NCBI GenBank assembly: GCA_012064385.1
Contig: QRDG01000068.1
Location: forward strand, 1,187,349-1,251,348
Source of the DNA: Puccinellia tenuiflora
Lineage: Eukaryota; Streptophyta; Magnoliopsida; Poales; Poaceae
Direction of reading: 5' to 3'
Length of the DNA stretch: 64,000 bases
Shown here: piece after piece, positions 21,277 through 30,833 of the stretch
Layout of the letters: every line of letters starts with the position of its first letter
Position numbering within the stretch: position 1 is the first letter of the stretch
The notes under the pieces: model-generated
The model's database searches: none
What the model saw: only the letters and a program-made list of their open reading frames with translations
Told to the model about the DNA's origin: nothing
Program-made: the position numbers and the translations under genes

Positions 21277-22288
21277 GGTTTCTTCCCCAAATAAACCCCA
21301 ACCTTTTGCCAAACTCTTTGCACTCTCTCTCTTCTCCATTGTTGACCTTTTTGAGAGCTTGCTTCCTCTCCTTCCCTCCAATGATTCTTGCCCATCTTTA
21401 GGGAAACAAGAGAGGAGATCTAGATCTACCATTTCACCAATCCATTCCTCCTCTAAGTGAGGGGAACCTAGTAGATCTAGATTTTGGAGTTCTTAGTGTT
21501 ACTCCTTTGTTCTTCCTCTCAAATCCCTCCCTAGCATTTGTTGCTTTGGTTGGATTTCGGAGAGAAGGACTTGACCACTTAGTGTGTTCTTGCCATTGCA
21601 TTTGGTGCATCGGTTTGAGTTCTCCACGGTGATACGTGGGATTGAAGTTCGAGAAGCTTGTTACTCTTGGGTGCATAGGGCTCCCAAGAGCTTGTGCCTC
21701 TTGGGTGCATTGTGCACCCTAGACGGTTGTGTGTGCTACGGGAGCCTCCTATTGTGTGGAGGTAGGCTCGGGCAGATTGTACGGGTTTGGTCGACGCCCT
21801 CAAGAAGACCTCATTGTACGGGTTTGGTCAACGCCCTCAAGACGACCTCATAGTGGATGAGCAAATCCCCCATCGGGTATTTCCCCACAGGAGGAGCTCA
21901 CGGAGAATAGGGTGAGCACGGACGTGCTTGTAGGAGGGACAAGGAGCCTCCACACCTCTCCAACGTAGACGTACTTCCATTGGGAAGGAACTACGGGAAT
22001 CAAACTTCCGCCTCTACTTGTGTCGGTTATCTCTATAACCAAACTCCTTTACTTATGCATTTACCTTGTGATAGCCATCGATCTTGAAGTACTATATCTT
22101 GTTATCTTTGTTGTTAACTTGCTAGCATAAGTTGTTGGTGCACATAGGTGAACCTAGTATATCAGGTTTTATGCTTGATAAATTAAACGTTAGTTTTATT
22201 CCGCATTTATTCAAGCTCTAAGCGTAAAAGTTTTAAAGCGCCTATTCACCCCCCCCCCCCCCTCTAGGCGACATCTCGTTCTTTCAAT

Positions 22289-22300
22289 TGGTATCAGAGC
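22289..22300 (+). other. T3 primer binding site
   Basis: TGGTATCAGAGC lies two bases after the LTR end and is complementary to the 3' end of initiator-Met tRNA, the primer of most plant Copia elements. Confidence 0.8.
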
Positions 22301-22341
22301 AAGGTCTCTCCTTGTTAGGCTTCACCGCCTAGAGAGCAAAG

Positions 22342-22831
22342 ATGTCGTTTAGGGAATTAGTGCATGATCCCACTTTTATATTCGATGGCACAAACTATGT
22401 TACTTGGAAAATTCGCATGCTTAATCTTTTTAGGGACATAAGTCCAAATATAGAGAAAATCTTAGATATGGGATTTCCTCCTCCAAAGGACTCCCAAAAG
22501 TTGTCTTTAGAGGTTGAGGAAATCTCTTATCTTGATTCTCTAGTATCTAATGCAATTGTCCATGTTTTGAGTGACATAGTTCTCGGGTCAATCATGCCTT
22601 ATGCAAATGCTCATGAGCTATGGACGAAGCTTCAAGATAAATATGGCAAGTCCAAGATTGTTGAGGATGATTGTTTTCCTTCCACTTCCGGATGTGATGA
22701 GTTCTCGACTTCATCTACTTCACCTACATGTGGTAAGCCACAAACTAATGACATGGTGAGTAGTGATGGTCATTGCAATGTTTATAGTGAGTTCACTATT
22801 AATGATCCTTTGTCTCTATCTCATTGCAATG
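22342..22831 (+). pseudogene. T3 gag, N-terminal part (interrupted by T4)
   Basis: The frame starts at ATG 22342 and has the Copia-type gag words FIFDGTNYVTWKIRM (near residue 13) and HELWTKLQDKYGKS (near residue 95). It is cut after residue 163 by T4, within the duplicated CAATG. Removing T4 and one CAATG restores the phase into 33736. The joined frame would be 786 residues. T3 was therefore probably intact in gag when T4 inserted. Confidence 0.85.
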
Positions 22832-25124
22832 TGTAACATCCCAATTTTTGCAAAAATCAAAAACTCATGCATATCATGGCATCACACATTGCATTTATGC
22901 ATTTGAGCATGTGTGAGTGTTGTTTTTATCTAAAAACAAAAACTATTTTACTTATGTATTTTTCCTTTTAAGAAAAAGGCCTATAAAGCCACTTTAATGC
23001 CAGTGGCATTCTGGTAAATAAAAGTTTTGCAAAACCTTTGTCACATAGCTAAATGTGATAGAGATTTTTATTCTGAAAATTTACAAATTGGTTTCATAAT
23101 TTTTGGACTTATATTTAAAAAGTTATTAAACATTTACATAAAAAGGAATAAAAAAAAAGGGCATGACATCATGCTGACGTCAGCCGACCTTCTCCCTCCC
23201 GTCGTGGTCATCAATGGCCGGTGGAAACCCCCTCCACTCCCCCGGCCGTTTCCGTCCACTAAATCCACCACCACCGAGCCCTACAAGACCCCCACGACCC
23301 CCTCCACCGGAGCCCCCTCCGTTCGGCACCCAAGCGCCGCCCGGCCGCCCGAATCGGAGCTCGTTTTGCCGCCACCCACCGCCGGTACAAATCCTCGTCG
23401 CGGCCAACTCCGGCGACCCCGCGTCGTCTCTTCTCCCCCATCCTTTCTATCTCGTCGTTGCGCATCGATTGACGCGGTTGTTGCTTGTTTTCTTGCCCCA
23501 GATCGACGGGAGCGTCCGCGCCACGCTCGGCCGCCGTCATCCTCCAACTCCGGCGAGCGATTCTGCGACGACCAGGACGCCACGACCACGACGCCCTCGC
23601 CACCACGTCCGCCTCGAGCTGCTGCACGCCGTGGTGAGCTCGCCGTCCTCCCTCCCCCTCCGGTTGCTCCAGAACGCGTGTGCCGGCCCGGCGCCGCCGC
23701 GCGGGCTAGGGTTCCGGCGAGCCGCGCCGCCCCTTTTTGGCCGGTTCATTCCGAGCCGTTGGATCCTCATCGGACGGCTGCCTTTTATTTTTAATACCGA
23801 ATCGGTACGCTCCAATCAGGAGCCGCCACGTGGCCGATTTTTCTTTTATCTTTTCTGTTTTTCTGTTTTTCAAACAGAAAATCACCCAAACTTGGAAAAT
23901 CCATATCTTTTGAACCATGTATCCAAATTCAATGATCTTGTAGTCCCCGGAATCACCAAAATGTGTAGAATGCAGTGGTGCAATTAAATTCAACTTTTGA
24001 TACGTGCACACACTTGGTTTTATTGTAGTATGAAAGGATAAAAACTCTACTAAGTTAATGAACCACCTGGGTGGCAATTGGTATTGCTTGGCGGACAGAG
24101 TTGAGTGTCTTCTCGGGGCCATTTCCATGGTTATACTCGAGATGTTCACTTGGGAACGGCCACCCAGGAACAAAGAGATTCGATGTCACTCCATGCTTTT
24201 GTTTGCTTCCAGTGCAGCCACTAGTCATATGGGCTCTGTCTTGATTGACTAAGTTGAGTGGACCCGACCGGACGAACAAGCAGATGTAGGGGTTGTAGGT
24301 GGGTATTGTTCGGACAGGTGTACGGGAAAGCTCTTCTGAAAGATCTCGTCTCGACTCTCTCCTTTCCTTCTCACTAATTGAGTGATTAGGATGTTTGGGT
24401 TAGTTGAGTCTAGTGGGGAAAGTGCCACAAACTCTCGAGAGTAATAAAACTATGATCATAGCAGTGTCCCCGGTTATGGACAATTTTGAGCAGCTGGACA
24501 AGGATGTCGATGGAGAATCTCACCATTCCAATTTCTTAAATAAAATTTTGATGGGTGAACAAGGGTAGAAATGGGACACTGGATATATTCCAGGAATTGC
24601 CTCTTTTGGCACTGGAATGTATACCAGGAATTGTCTCGACTAGTTGGAAAATAAAATATTGCGAAAGCTAGGATAAAATTGGTCTTGTGCAAAGAGCCTT
24701 GAGATCCACCAGCCAAATAAGCATATAGGTCTTAGAGTTTGCCATTATGAGTCCACAAGTGTCACTTGCCAGATCCATTCCAATGGTTCTGACCAATTTT
24801 TGGCTTTTACTGTTGCAGATTGTTCAGACGATGAGTAAGGTGCGTGATAGGGCTTCGAGTCTACAACCGACATGTTCGCCTGTGGCAGCATGAAGATGAT
24901 GGAGACTCCATGCTTAATGTTTATTTCCGCTGTTTACTCTAAATAAAGCTAGCTTCGAGCTATGCACTTTGTAATCAAAACTACTTTGAATTCTGGATCA
25001 TGCGTGTAATAAAATGATGCATTGTTATGGTATTTCATCCTGTACTGTGTGTGCTAGAGAGTCGATCCAGGGACTAGCACTATACACAGGTATCTTGTCT
25101 ATTTTAAAAGGCAAGGTCACTACA
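22832..25124 (+). repeat. T4 5' LTR with ~0.6-kb internal deletion
   Basis: 2293 bp starting TGTAACATCCC and ending TCACTACA. Relative to the right copy it lacks the block equivalent to about 32020-32634; the junction is near 24018, after CACACACTTGG. The GC-rich part at about 23170-23780 is shared exactly or nearly so. Confidence 0.92.
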
Positions 25125-25126
25125 GA

Positions 25127-25138
25127 TGGTATCAGAGC
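25127..25138 (+). other. T4 primer binding site
   Basis: TGGTATCAGAGC lies two bases after the LTR; it pairs with initiator-Met tRNA. Confidence 0.82.
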
Positions 25139-25307
25139 AATGTGTTGCCTGTAGGTTCGAAACCCTAGGTTTGGATAGATATAGGTTGACCCTAGGAATC
25201 CAAAATTTATTTTCTGCATTTTAAAAGTTTAATAGTTACTTCAATTAATTATTTTTGACTAACCATCGTAACACTTGTTCTAATTCTTTTCTCTAACCTT
25301 TGTGTAG

Positions 25308-26153
25308 ATGTCCGTCTTCACCCGCATGAGAGTCCTGACCGACAATGACACCTGTGTCTTTGGTAGACAGCTGATGGGTATCTGCAGAGTTCTGAGCCTC
25401 GTTCCTCCTATCTTCAAGGGTAGATTGGTGCCTTCTGATGTACCCACAGTCCACCGCTGGGAGATTGAGACAGAGGTATTGCCCAGGCCTATTGGTACTC
25501 CCACTCCGCCGATTGTCTTCAAGAAGAAGTACACCTCTTGGGGGACTGGACTTTTGATGGCAAAGCAGGAGGTTTTGTCCCGTATCTATGAGCAGTACTT
25601 CGAGCTTTTACCCCCAGAGTCTATCTATCGTCGCTTCGGCAAGCGTGACGCTCAGGGAATGCCATACTGGACCGTGGAGGGTCGCAAGGACTTGGACATA
25701 TTTGAGCTACACTTGGAGGATCTGGAGACGCTACTCTACAGGACTGGGTATGAGTTACGTGTGGAGATGATGGTTCTAGACCAGGCCAAGGAGCTGGTCG
25801 AGGCGCAGAGAGTGCAGAATGAGACTGCTGAGGAGCTAGCAGAGGCACAGGAGGCCCAGAAGCAGAAGCTCATGGAGGATAACCAGAAGCTGGAGGCAGA
25901 GAATCTCAAGCTAGGGAACAAGGTGGACCAACAGCAGGCGATGATAGCAGCGCTGCAGGAGCAGTGTGCCCGTCTCGCCAAGGAGTCAGCTGGCGAGCAA
26001 TCGGAGGAAGACCCCGAGGAGAGAGTCATGTACACCACTGATGGTGAGGAGGTCTCAGTTGAGGAGTGGAAGGCAAGGAAAGCGAGTTCTGGACAGAAGC
26101 GCCGCAAGACTGAAGCCGCCGTGGAGTTTCTTGCCAGGATCCAGGATGAGTAG
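25308..26153 (+). CDS. T4 extra upstream ORF, coiled-coil protein of unknown function
   Basis: This 281-residue frame lies between the primer site and gag, in the sense direction and a different frame from gag. I recognise no enzyme motif. Residues about 152-226 are a strongly predicted heptad-like coiled coil rich in Glu, Gln, Ala and Leu. The tail is acidic (GEQSEEDPEE, 229-238) and then basic, with KRRKT at 264-268 as a possible nuclear signal. The N-terminal 150 residues look globular (PPIFKGRLVPSD, RRFGKRDAQGMPYW). The frame is long, uninterrupted and rich in codon-like structure, so it is probably a real gene of the element. A pyrimidine-rich stretch ending in TAG abuts the ATG and could be a splice acceptor. 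It might be an accessory or gag-related protein. Confidence 0.7.
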   Translation: MSVFTRMRVLTDNDTCVFGRQLMGICRVLSLVPPIFKGRLVPSDVPTVHRWEIETEVLPRPIGTPTPPIVFKKKYTSWGTGLLMAKQEVLSRIYEQYFELLPPESIYRRFGKRDAQGMPYWTVEGRKDLDIFELHLEDLETLLYRTGYELRVEMMVLDQAKELVEAQRVQNETAEELAEAQEAQKQKLMEDNQKLEAENLKLGNKVDQQQAMIAALQEQCARLAKESAGEQSEEDPEERVMYTTDGEEVSVEEWKARKASSGQKRRKTEAAVEFLARIQDE

Positions 26154-26399
26154 TTGCCCACCTCTCCTAAATAAGTCGTGTGTCGACAATAACCTTTCGT
26201 ATTGACCTACCAACTTGTGGTATGGCAGTACCTTCGTACTTGTTCCCAGAACCTTGTTACGTTGCCAAATAAACGGGTAGTACGGTTTTCTCAAAAAAAA
26301 AAAATTGAGTGTTTAATGTATGTTTGTTGTTATTGCTTGTATGGGTAGAAATATTTCCTTAGATCTTTCTATCTGTACTTACCTATGCTTAAACCACAG

Positions 26400-27413
26400 A
26401 TGCCTCCCCGCCGTGATCCCGACAACGATGCAATTCAGCAACTGATAGCAGCTCAAGCCCAACTGATGCAGATGATGACGCAGTTCATTGCGCATGCACA
26501 GAACAACAATAACCCACCGCCACCACCACCACCGCCACCTCAAGCTGACAGGCTGGCTAGGTTTCTGAGGCTCAAACCCAATAAGTTCTCAACCGCAACT
26601 GAGCCAATTGTGGCAGATGATTGGTTGCGCTCAATCAGTAAGGATCTGGTGACATGTGAGTGCACTGACACGGAGAAAGTGCGGTTCACTGCGCACTTGC
26701 TAGAAGGGCCAGCAGCCCAATGGTGGGATACCTACCAGATCACTCACCCACTGGATGGACTCACGTGGGAGACTTTTAAGGAGGGATTTCGCAATGCACA
26801 CATTTCCACGGGTATTATGAACATAAAGAAAGAGGAGTTCCGTAGCCTGAGGCAGGGTAACAGGTCGCTCAAGGAGTATATGGATGACTTCTACACGTTG
26901 TCTCGTTACGCTCCTGAGGACATTGACACCGATGGAAAAAGAAGGGAGAAATTCCTTAGGGGGCTGTGTGATGAGCTAAAGATCCCTTTGTCAGTAGCTT
27001 ATGCCCCAAATTACCAGACCCTCCTTGATCAAGTAGTAACACTGGAGGACAATATGAAGAAGGCTGAGAACCGTAAGAGGAAAAATACTGCCAGCAAGCA
27101 CTACGCAGAACCTTCATATAAGCGACATTCTTCTTATGAAGGCAATAGTGGATACAAGCATGGAAATTATAACCACAAACATCATGGACATAACCACCAT
27201 GGTGGATTCAAAGGAGGCAATGGAGGATTCAAGGGAAATGCTCACAATGGACACCAAGGAAACAACAGTGGTAATGGGCAGCATCGCCCAATTTCTGAGA
27301 CTAAGAAGGATATCAGTCAGGTGATGTGTTTCAAATGCAAGAACAAAGGACATTACGCAACTGAGTGCCCAGAAAGGAAGACCGAGGGAGCTGCCAAGCC
27401 CAACCCTTTTTAG
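26400..27413 (+). CDS. T4 gag (chromovirus capsid/nucleocapsid)
   Basis: 337 residues from the ATG at 26400 (MPPRRDP), preferred over an in-frame ATG 15 bases upstream because family members begin with this motif. A polyproline run lies near residues 40-52. The capsid region has ADDWLRSISKDL, WWDTYQ, FKEGFRNAHI and YMDDFYTLSRYAP. A His/Gly/Asn-rich basic stretch precedes one CCHC zinc knuckle, CFKCKNKGHYATEC. Gag ends in a TAG at 27411-27413, yet pol continues in the same frame, so gag and pol are separated by a single amber codon in an otherwise open reading frame. Confidence 0.9.
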   Translation: MPPRRDPDNDAIQQLIAAQAQLMQMMTQFIAHAQNNNNPPPPPPPPPQADRLARFLRLKPNKFSTATEPIVADDWLRSISKDLVTCECTDTEKVRFTAHLLEGPAAQWWDTYQITHPLDGLTWETFKEGFRNAHISTGIMNIKKEEFRSLRQGNRSLKEYMDDFYTLSRYAPEDIDTDGKRREKFLRGLCDELKIPLSVAYAPNYQTLLDQVVTLEDNMKKAENRKRKNTASKHYAEPSYKRHSSYEGNSGYKHGNYNHKHHGHNHHGGFKGGNGGFKGNAHNGHQGNNSGNGQHRPISETKKDISQVMCFKCKNKGHYATECPERKTEGAAKPNPF

Positions 27414-27437
27414 AAAGGCCAAGTAAATCACGTCAAC

Positions 27438-30400
27438 GTGGAAGAAGTATATGATGAACCTGATGCTGTGATTGGTACGTTCCTACTCAACTCCTTTACA
27501 GCATTAGTTTTATTCGATACCGGAGCATCACATTCATTCATATCAAGAGCTTTTGTTAACAATAATGAGTTACCCACGGAAACCATGAGAAATCCCATGA
27601 GGGTAAATTCTCCAGGGGGAGAAATGTTAGTACATGCCTGGTGTAGGAAATTGGATTTAAAGATTGGGAAACATCATTTTCCAGTCGATCTAATCATCCT
27701 AGAATCCCAAGGTCTGGATGTTATACTAGGGATGGATTGGATGACCCGTTTTGAAGGAGTTATAGATTGCGTAGACAGAGCGATTTCACTCACTACCCCG
27801 GAGAAGAAAAGGATCAGATTTAAGTCCAAATTCAAATTGAGACAGGTTAAGCTCAATTCTCTTAAGGGGGTTAGCCTTGAAGAGGTACCCATAGTGAGAG
27901 AATATCCTGATGTGTTTCCGGAAGAATTGCCGGGAATGCCACCAGATAGAGAAGTGGAGTTTCTCATCGAGTTAGTGCCAGGCACGGGACCCATAGCCAA
28001 GAGACCGTATCCAATGGCCATGGATGAGTTAAAAGAGCTCAAGAAGCAGTTGGATGAACACCTACAGAAAGGATTTATTCGCCCAAGTTCATCACCTTGG
28101 GGAGCACCGATATTGTTTGTTGAGAAGAAAGACAATACCCAGAGGCTAGTTACAGACTATCGGGCGCTAAATGAGGTAACCATCAAGAACAAGTACCCAA
28201 TACCAAAAATCAATGATTTGTTTGATCAGTTAGAGGGTGCTTGTGTGTTTTCCAAGATCGATTTACGGTCAGGGTATTTCCAAATGAAAGTTCGAGAACT
28301 CGATATACCTAAGACGGCGTTCACTACCAGATATGGACTATATGAATACACGGTGATGCCATTTGGACTGACCAATGCGCCAGCTTATTTTATGAACATG
28401 ATGAATAAAGTATTCATGGATTTTCTGGATAAGTTTGTTGTTGTATTCATTGATGACATACTTGTCTACTCCAAGAGTCACAAGGAACATGAGGAACACC
28501 TGCACCGGGTGTTACAGAGACTTAGGGAGCATAAGTTGTATGCTAAATTTAGTAAATGTGAATTTTGGTTGGAGAAAGTTGGTTTCCTAGGCCACGTAGT
28601 GACGAAGGAAGGAATTGCAGTGGATCCTGAGAAGGTGTCTGCAGTAACTAACTGGGAACCGCCAAAGAATGTTGGGGAAATCCGAAGTTTCTTAGGTTTG
28701 GCGGGTTATTATCGGAGGTTTATTGAAAATTTCTCTAAGATAGCCAAGCCTATGACGGAACTTTTAAGGAAGAATAAAAAGTTTGAGTGGTCGGAGGCAT
28801 GTGAGAACAGTTTTCAAGAACTAAAGAAACTTTTAGTTTCAGCCCCAGTGTTGTGTTTACCGGATGTAGAGAAAGACTTCCAAGTATTTTGTGACGCTTC
28901 AGGACAGGGTTTGGGAAGTGTACTAATGCAAGGAGGCAAAGTGGTATCTTACGCGTCCAGACAACTGAAGAAACATGAAGTGAACTATCCAACGCATGAT
29001 TTAGAATTAGCATCTGTGGTACACGCTCTAAAGACTTGGAGGCATTATCTGATGGGCAAACGGTGTGAAGTATTCACTGACCACAAAAGCCTAAAATATA
29101 TCTTTACCCAGAAGGAGCTGAATATGAGACAACGGAGATGGTTAGAACTCATCAAAGATTATGATCTGAGCTTACAATATCATCCAGGAAAAGCTAATGT
29201 AGTTGCCGATGCGTTGAGTCGTAAGGTCTACGTCAACGGTCTCACAACAGGAGAGCTACCAGAAGAATTATGCAAAGAATTTAGAGACCTTAGATTGGAA
29301 GTGGTATCTGAAGGTTTTCTAGCATCGTTAGAAGTACAGCCGACACTTATGGGTAAGATCCGAGAAGCTCAGAAGGGAGACAAATTGATGGAAGAAATCA
29401 GAACCAACCTGAGTGAAGGAAAAGCCAAGGGATTCCGCGAAGATGAACAGGGTACGATGTGGTTTGAGAAACGCATTTGCGTACCGCAAGATGAAGCCCT
29501 TAGGAAGTTGATTTTACAAGAAGCCCATGACTCCCCGTATTCAATACATCCAGGTAACACTAAAATGTATATGGATGTTAAGGAGAGTTTCTGGTGGAAT
29601 GGTTTGAAGAGAGATATCGCGGAATATATTGCAAAATGTGACGTATGCAGTCGTGTGAAGGCCGAACACCAGAAGCCAGCAGGATTGCTACAACCGTTGC
29701 CAGTGCCAGACTGGAAGTGGGAACAAATCGGAATGGATTTCATCACGGGATTACCCAGAACTAAATCAGGATATGATTCGATTTTGGTCATAGTCGATCG
29801 TCTAACGAAAGTAGCCCACTTTGTGCCAGTGAAGACTACGTATTCCAGTGCAAAGCTAGCAGAAATATATATGAAGAGAATTGTGTGCTTACACGGTGTT
29901 CCTAAGAAGATTGTATCTGATAGGGGTACCCAGTTTACCTCTCATTTTTGGAAGCAATTGCATGAATCACTTGGAACCAGGCTGGAGTTTAGCACAGCTT
30001 TCCACCCACAGACTGATGGACAGACAGAAAGAGTAAATCAAATTTTAGAGGATATGCTGAGAGCATGTGCACTGGACTATAAATCCAGTTGGGATGATAA
30101 CCTTCCATATGCTGAGTTCTCTTACAACAATAGTTTTCAAGTCAGCATTGGAATGTCACCATTTGAAGCCCTGTATGGAAGGAAATGCACTACACCATTG
30201 CTTTGGAGTGGTGTAGGAGAGAGAAGTTTATTTGGACCAGATATAATTAAAGAAGCCGAAGAGAAGGTGAGATTGATCAAAGACAGACTGAAAATTGCTC
30301 AATCGAGACAGAAGAGTTATGCGGATTCAAAGAGAAGGGAGATTACATATGAAGTTGGTGATAGAGCATATCTTAGAGTTTCGCCACTTCGTGGTGTGAA

Positions 30401-30821
30401 GAGATTTGGCATCAAAGGAAAACTTGCACCTCGCTTTATCGGACCCTACAAGATCTTATCTCGCAAGGGAGAAGTAGCTTATGAGTTGGAATTACCAGAG
30501 GTCTTATCAGCAGTTCATAATGTGTTCCATGTGAGTCAGTTGAAGAAATGTCACCCGGAGATGGCAGAAACACCATTGAGAGATACAGTGCCGCTAGAGG
30601 AAGTTCAACTGGAGAGTGATCTTACTTATGAAGAAAAGCCTATAAAAATCTTGGAGACAGCAGAACGAGTTACTCGAACCAAGACGATAAAATTTTGCAA
30701 GGTACAGTGGAATCATCATACGGAGGATGAAGCTACTTGGGAACGAGAAGATGATCTTCGAGAAGACCATCCACACATATTTCCTAGCCAATCCGAATCT
30801 CGGGGACGAGATTCATCTTAA
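27438..30821 (+). CDS. T4 pol polyprotein with chromodomain
   Basis: 1127 residues from the first ATG after the amber stop; the true polyprotein probably starts upstream in the same frame. Aspartic protease is marked by LFDTGASHSF (DTG at 27-29). RT carries FIDDILVYS (337-345) and VMPFGLTNAP. RNase H carries FCDASGQGLG and HPGKANVVADALSR. Integrase has the His2Cys2 finger ending CDVCSRVK and the catalytic triad Asp767, Asp828 and Glu864, with 35 residues between the last two. The C-terminus (ILETAERVTRTKTIKFCKVQW, TEDEATWERED) is a group II chromodomain as in Tekay/Del elements. No frameshift or stop is present, so the proteins could still be made. Confidence 0.95.
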   Translation: MEEVYDEPDAVIGTFLLNSFTALVLFDTGASHSFISRAFVNNNELPTETMRNPMRVNSPGGEMLVHAWCRKLDLKIGKHHFPVDLIILESQGLDVILGMDWMTRFEGVIDCVDRAISLTTPEKKRIRFKSKFKLRQVKLNSLKGVSLEEVPIVREYPDVFPEELPGMPPDREVEFLIELVPGTGPIAKRPYPMAMDELKELKKQLDEHLQKGFIRPSSSPWGAPILFVEKKDNTQRLVTDYRALNEVTIKNKYPIPKINDLFDQLEGACVFSKIDLRSGYFQMKVRELDIPKTAFTTRYGLYEYTVMPFGLTNAPAYFMNMMNKVFMDFLDKFVVVFIDDILVYSKSHKEHEEHLHRVLQRLREHKLYAKFSKCEFWLEKVGFLGHVVTKEGIAVDPEKVSAVTNWEPPKNVGEIRSFLGLAGYYRRFIENFSKIAKPMTELLRKNKKFEWSEACENSFQELKKLLVSAPVLCLPDVEKDFQVFCDASGQGLGSVLMQGGKVVSYASRQLKKHEVNYPTHDLELASVVHALKTWRHYLMGKRCEVFTDHKSLKYIFTQKELNMRQRRWLELIKDYDLSLQYHPGKANVVADALSRKVYVNGLTTGELPEELCKEFRDLRLEVVSEGFLASLEVQPTLMGKIREAQKGDKLMEEIRTNLSEGKAKGFREDEQGTMWFEKRICVPQDEALRKLILQEAHDSPYSIHPGNTKMYMDVKESFWWNGLKRDIAEYIAKCDVCSRVKAEHQKPAGLLQPLPVPDWKWEQIGMDFITGLPRTKSGYDSILVIVDRLTKVAHFVPVKTTYSSAKLAEIYMKRIVCLHGVPKKIVSDRGTQFTSHFWKQLHESLGTRLEFSTAFHPQTDGQTERVNQILEDMLRACALDYKSSWDDNLPYAEFSYNNSFQVSIGMSPFEALYGRKCTTPLLWSGVGERSLFGPDIIKEAEEKVRLIKDRLKIAQSRQKSYADSKRREITYEVGDRAYLRVSPLRGVKRFGIKGKLAPRFIGPYKILSRKGEVAYELELPEVLSAVHNVFHVSQLKKCHPEMAETPLRDTVPLEEVQLESDLTYEEKPIKILETAERVTRTKTIKFCKVQWNHHTEDEATWEREDDLREDHPHIFPSQSESRGRDSS

Positions 30822-30833
30822 GGGGGTTAGGTT

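Larger units (their letters stand above)
19894..22286 (+). repeat. T3 5' LTR (start truncated)
   Basis: About 2.39 kb, matching 38649-40758 from GTGTGGTTTTG onward. It holds about 207 bp (around 20029-20246) that the right copy lacks, and a longer GC-rich tandem array at 20941-21236. A TATTTAAG TATA-like box lies at 21269-21276. It ends CTCGTTCTTTCA. Confidence 0.82.

Noticed and set aside
20866..21301. Overlapping 100-130-codon frames on both strands
   Set aside because: They come from the GGCCGGCC minisatellite; repeat-driven Pro/Gly/Ala/Arg translations without homology.
23027..23987. Long GC-rich frames in the T4 left LTR (repeated at 31172-31988)
   Set aside because: They lie in both LTR copies, overlap each other on both strands, are Pro/Arg-rich with no domain, and reflect base composition of the LTR leader.
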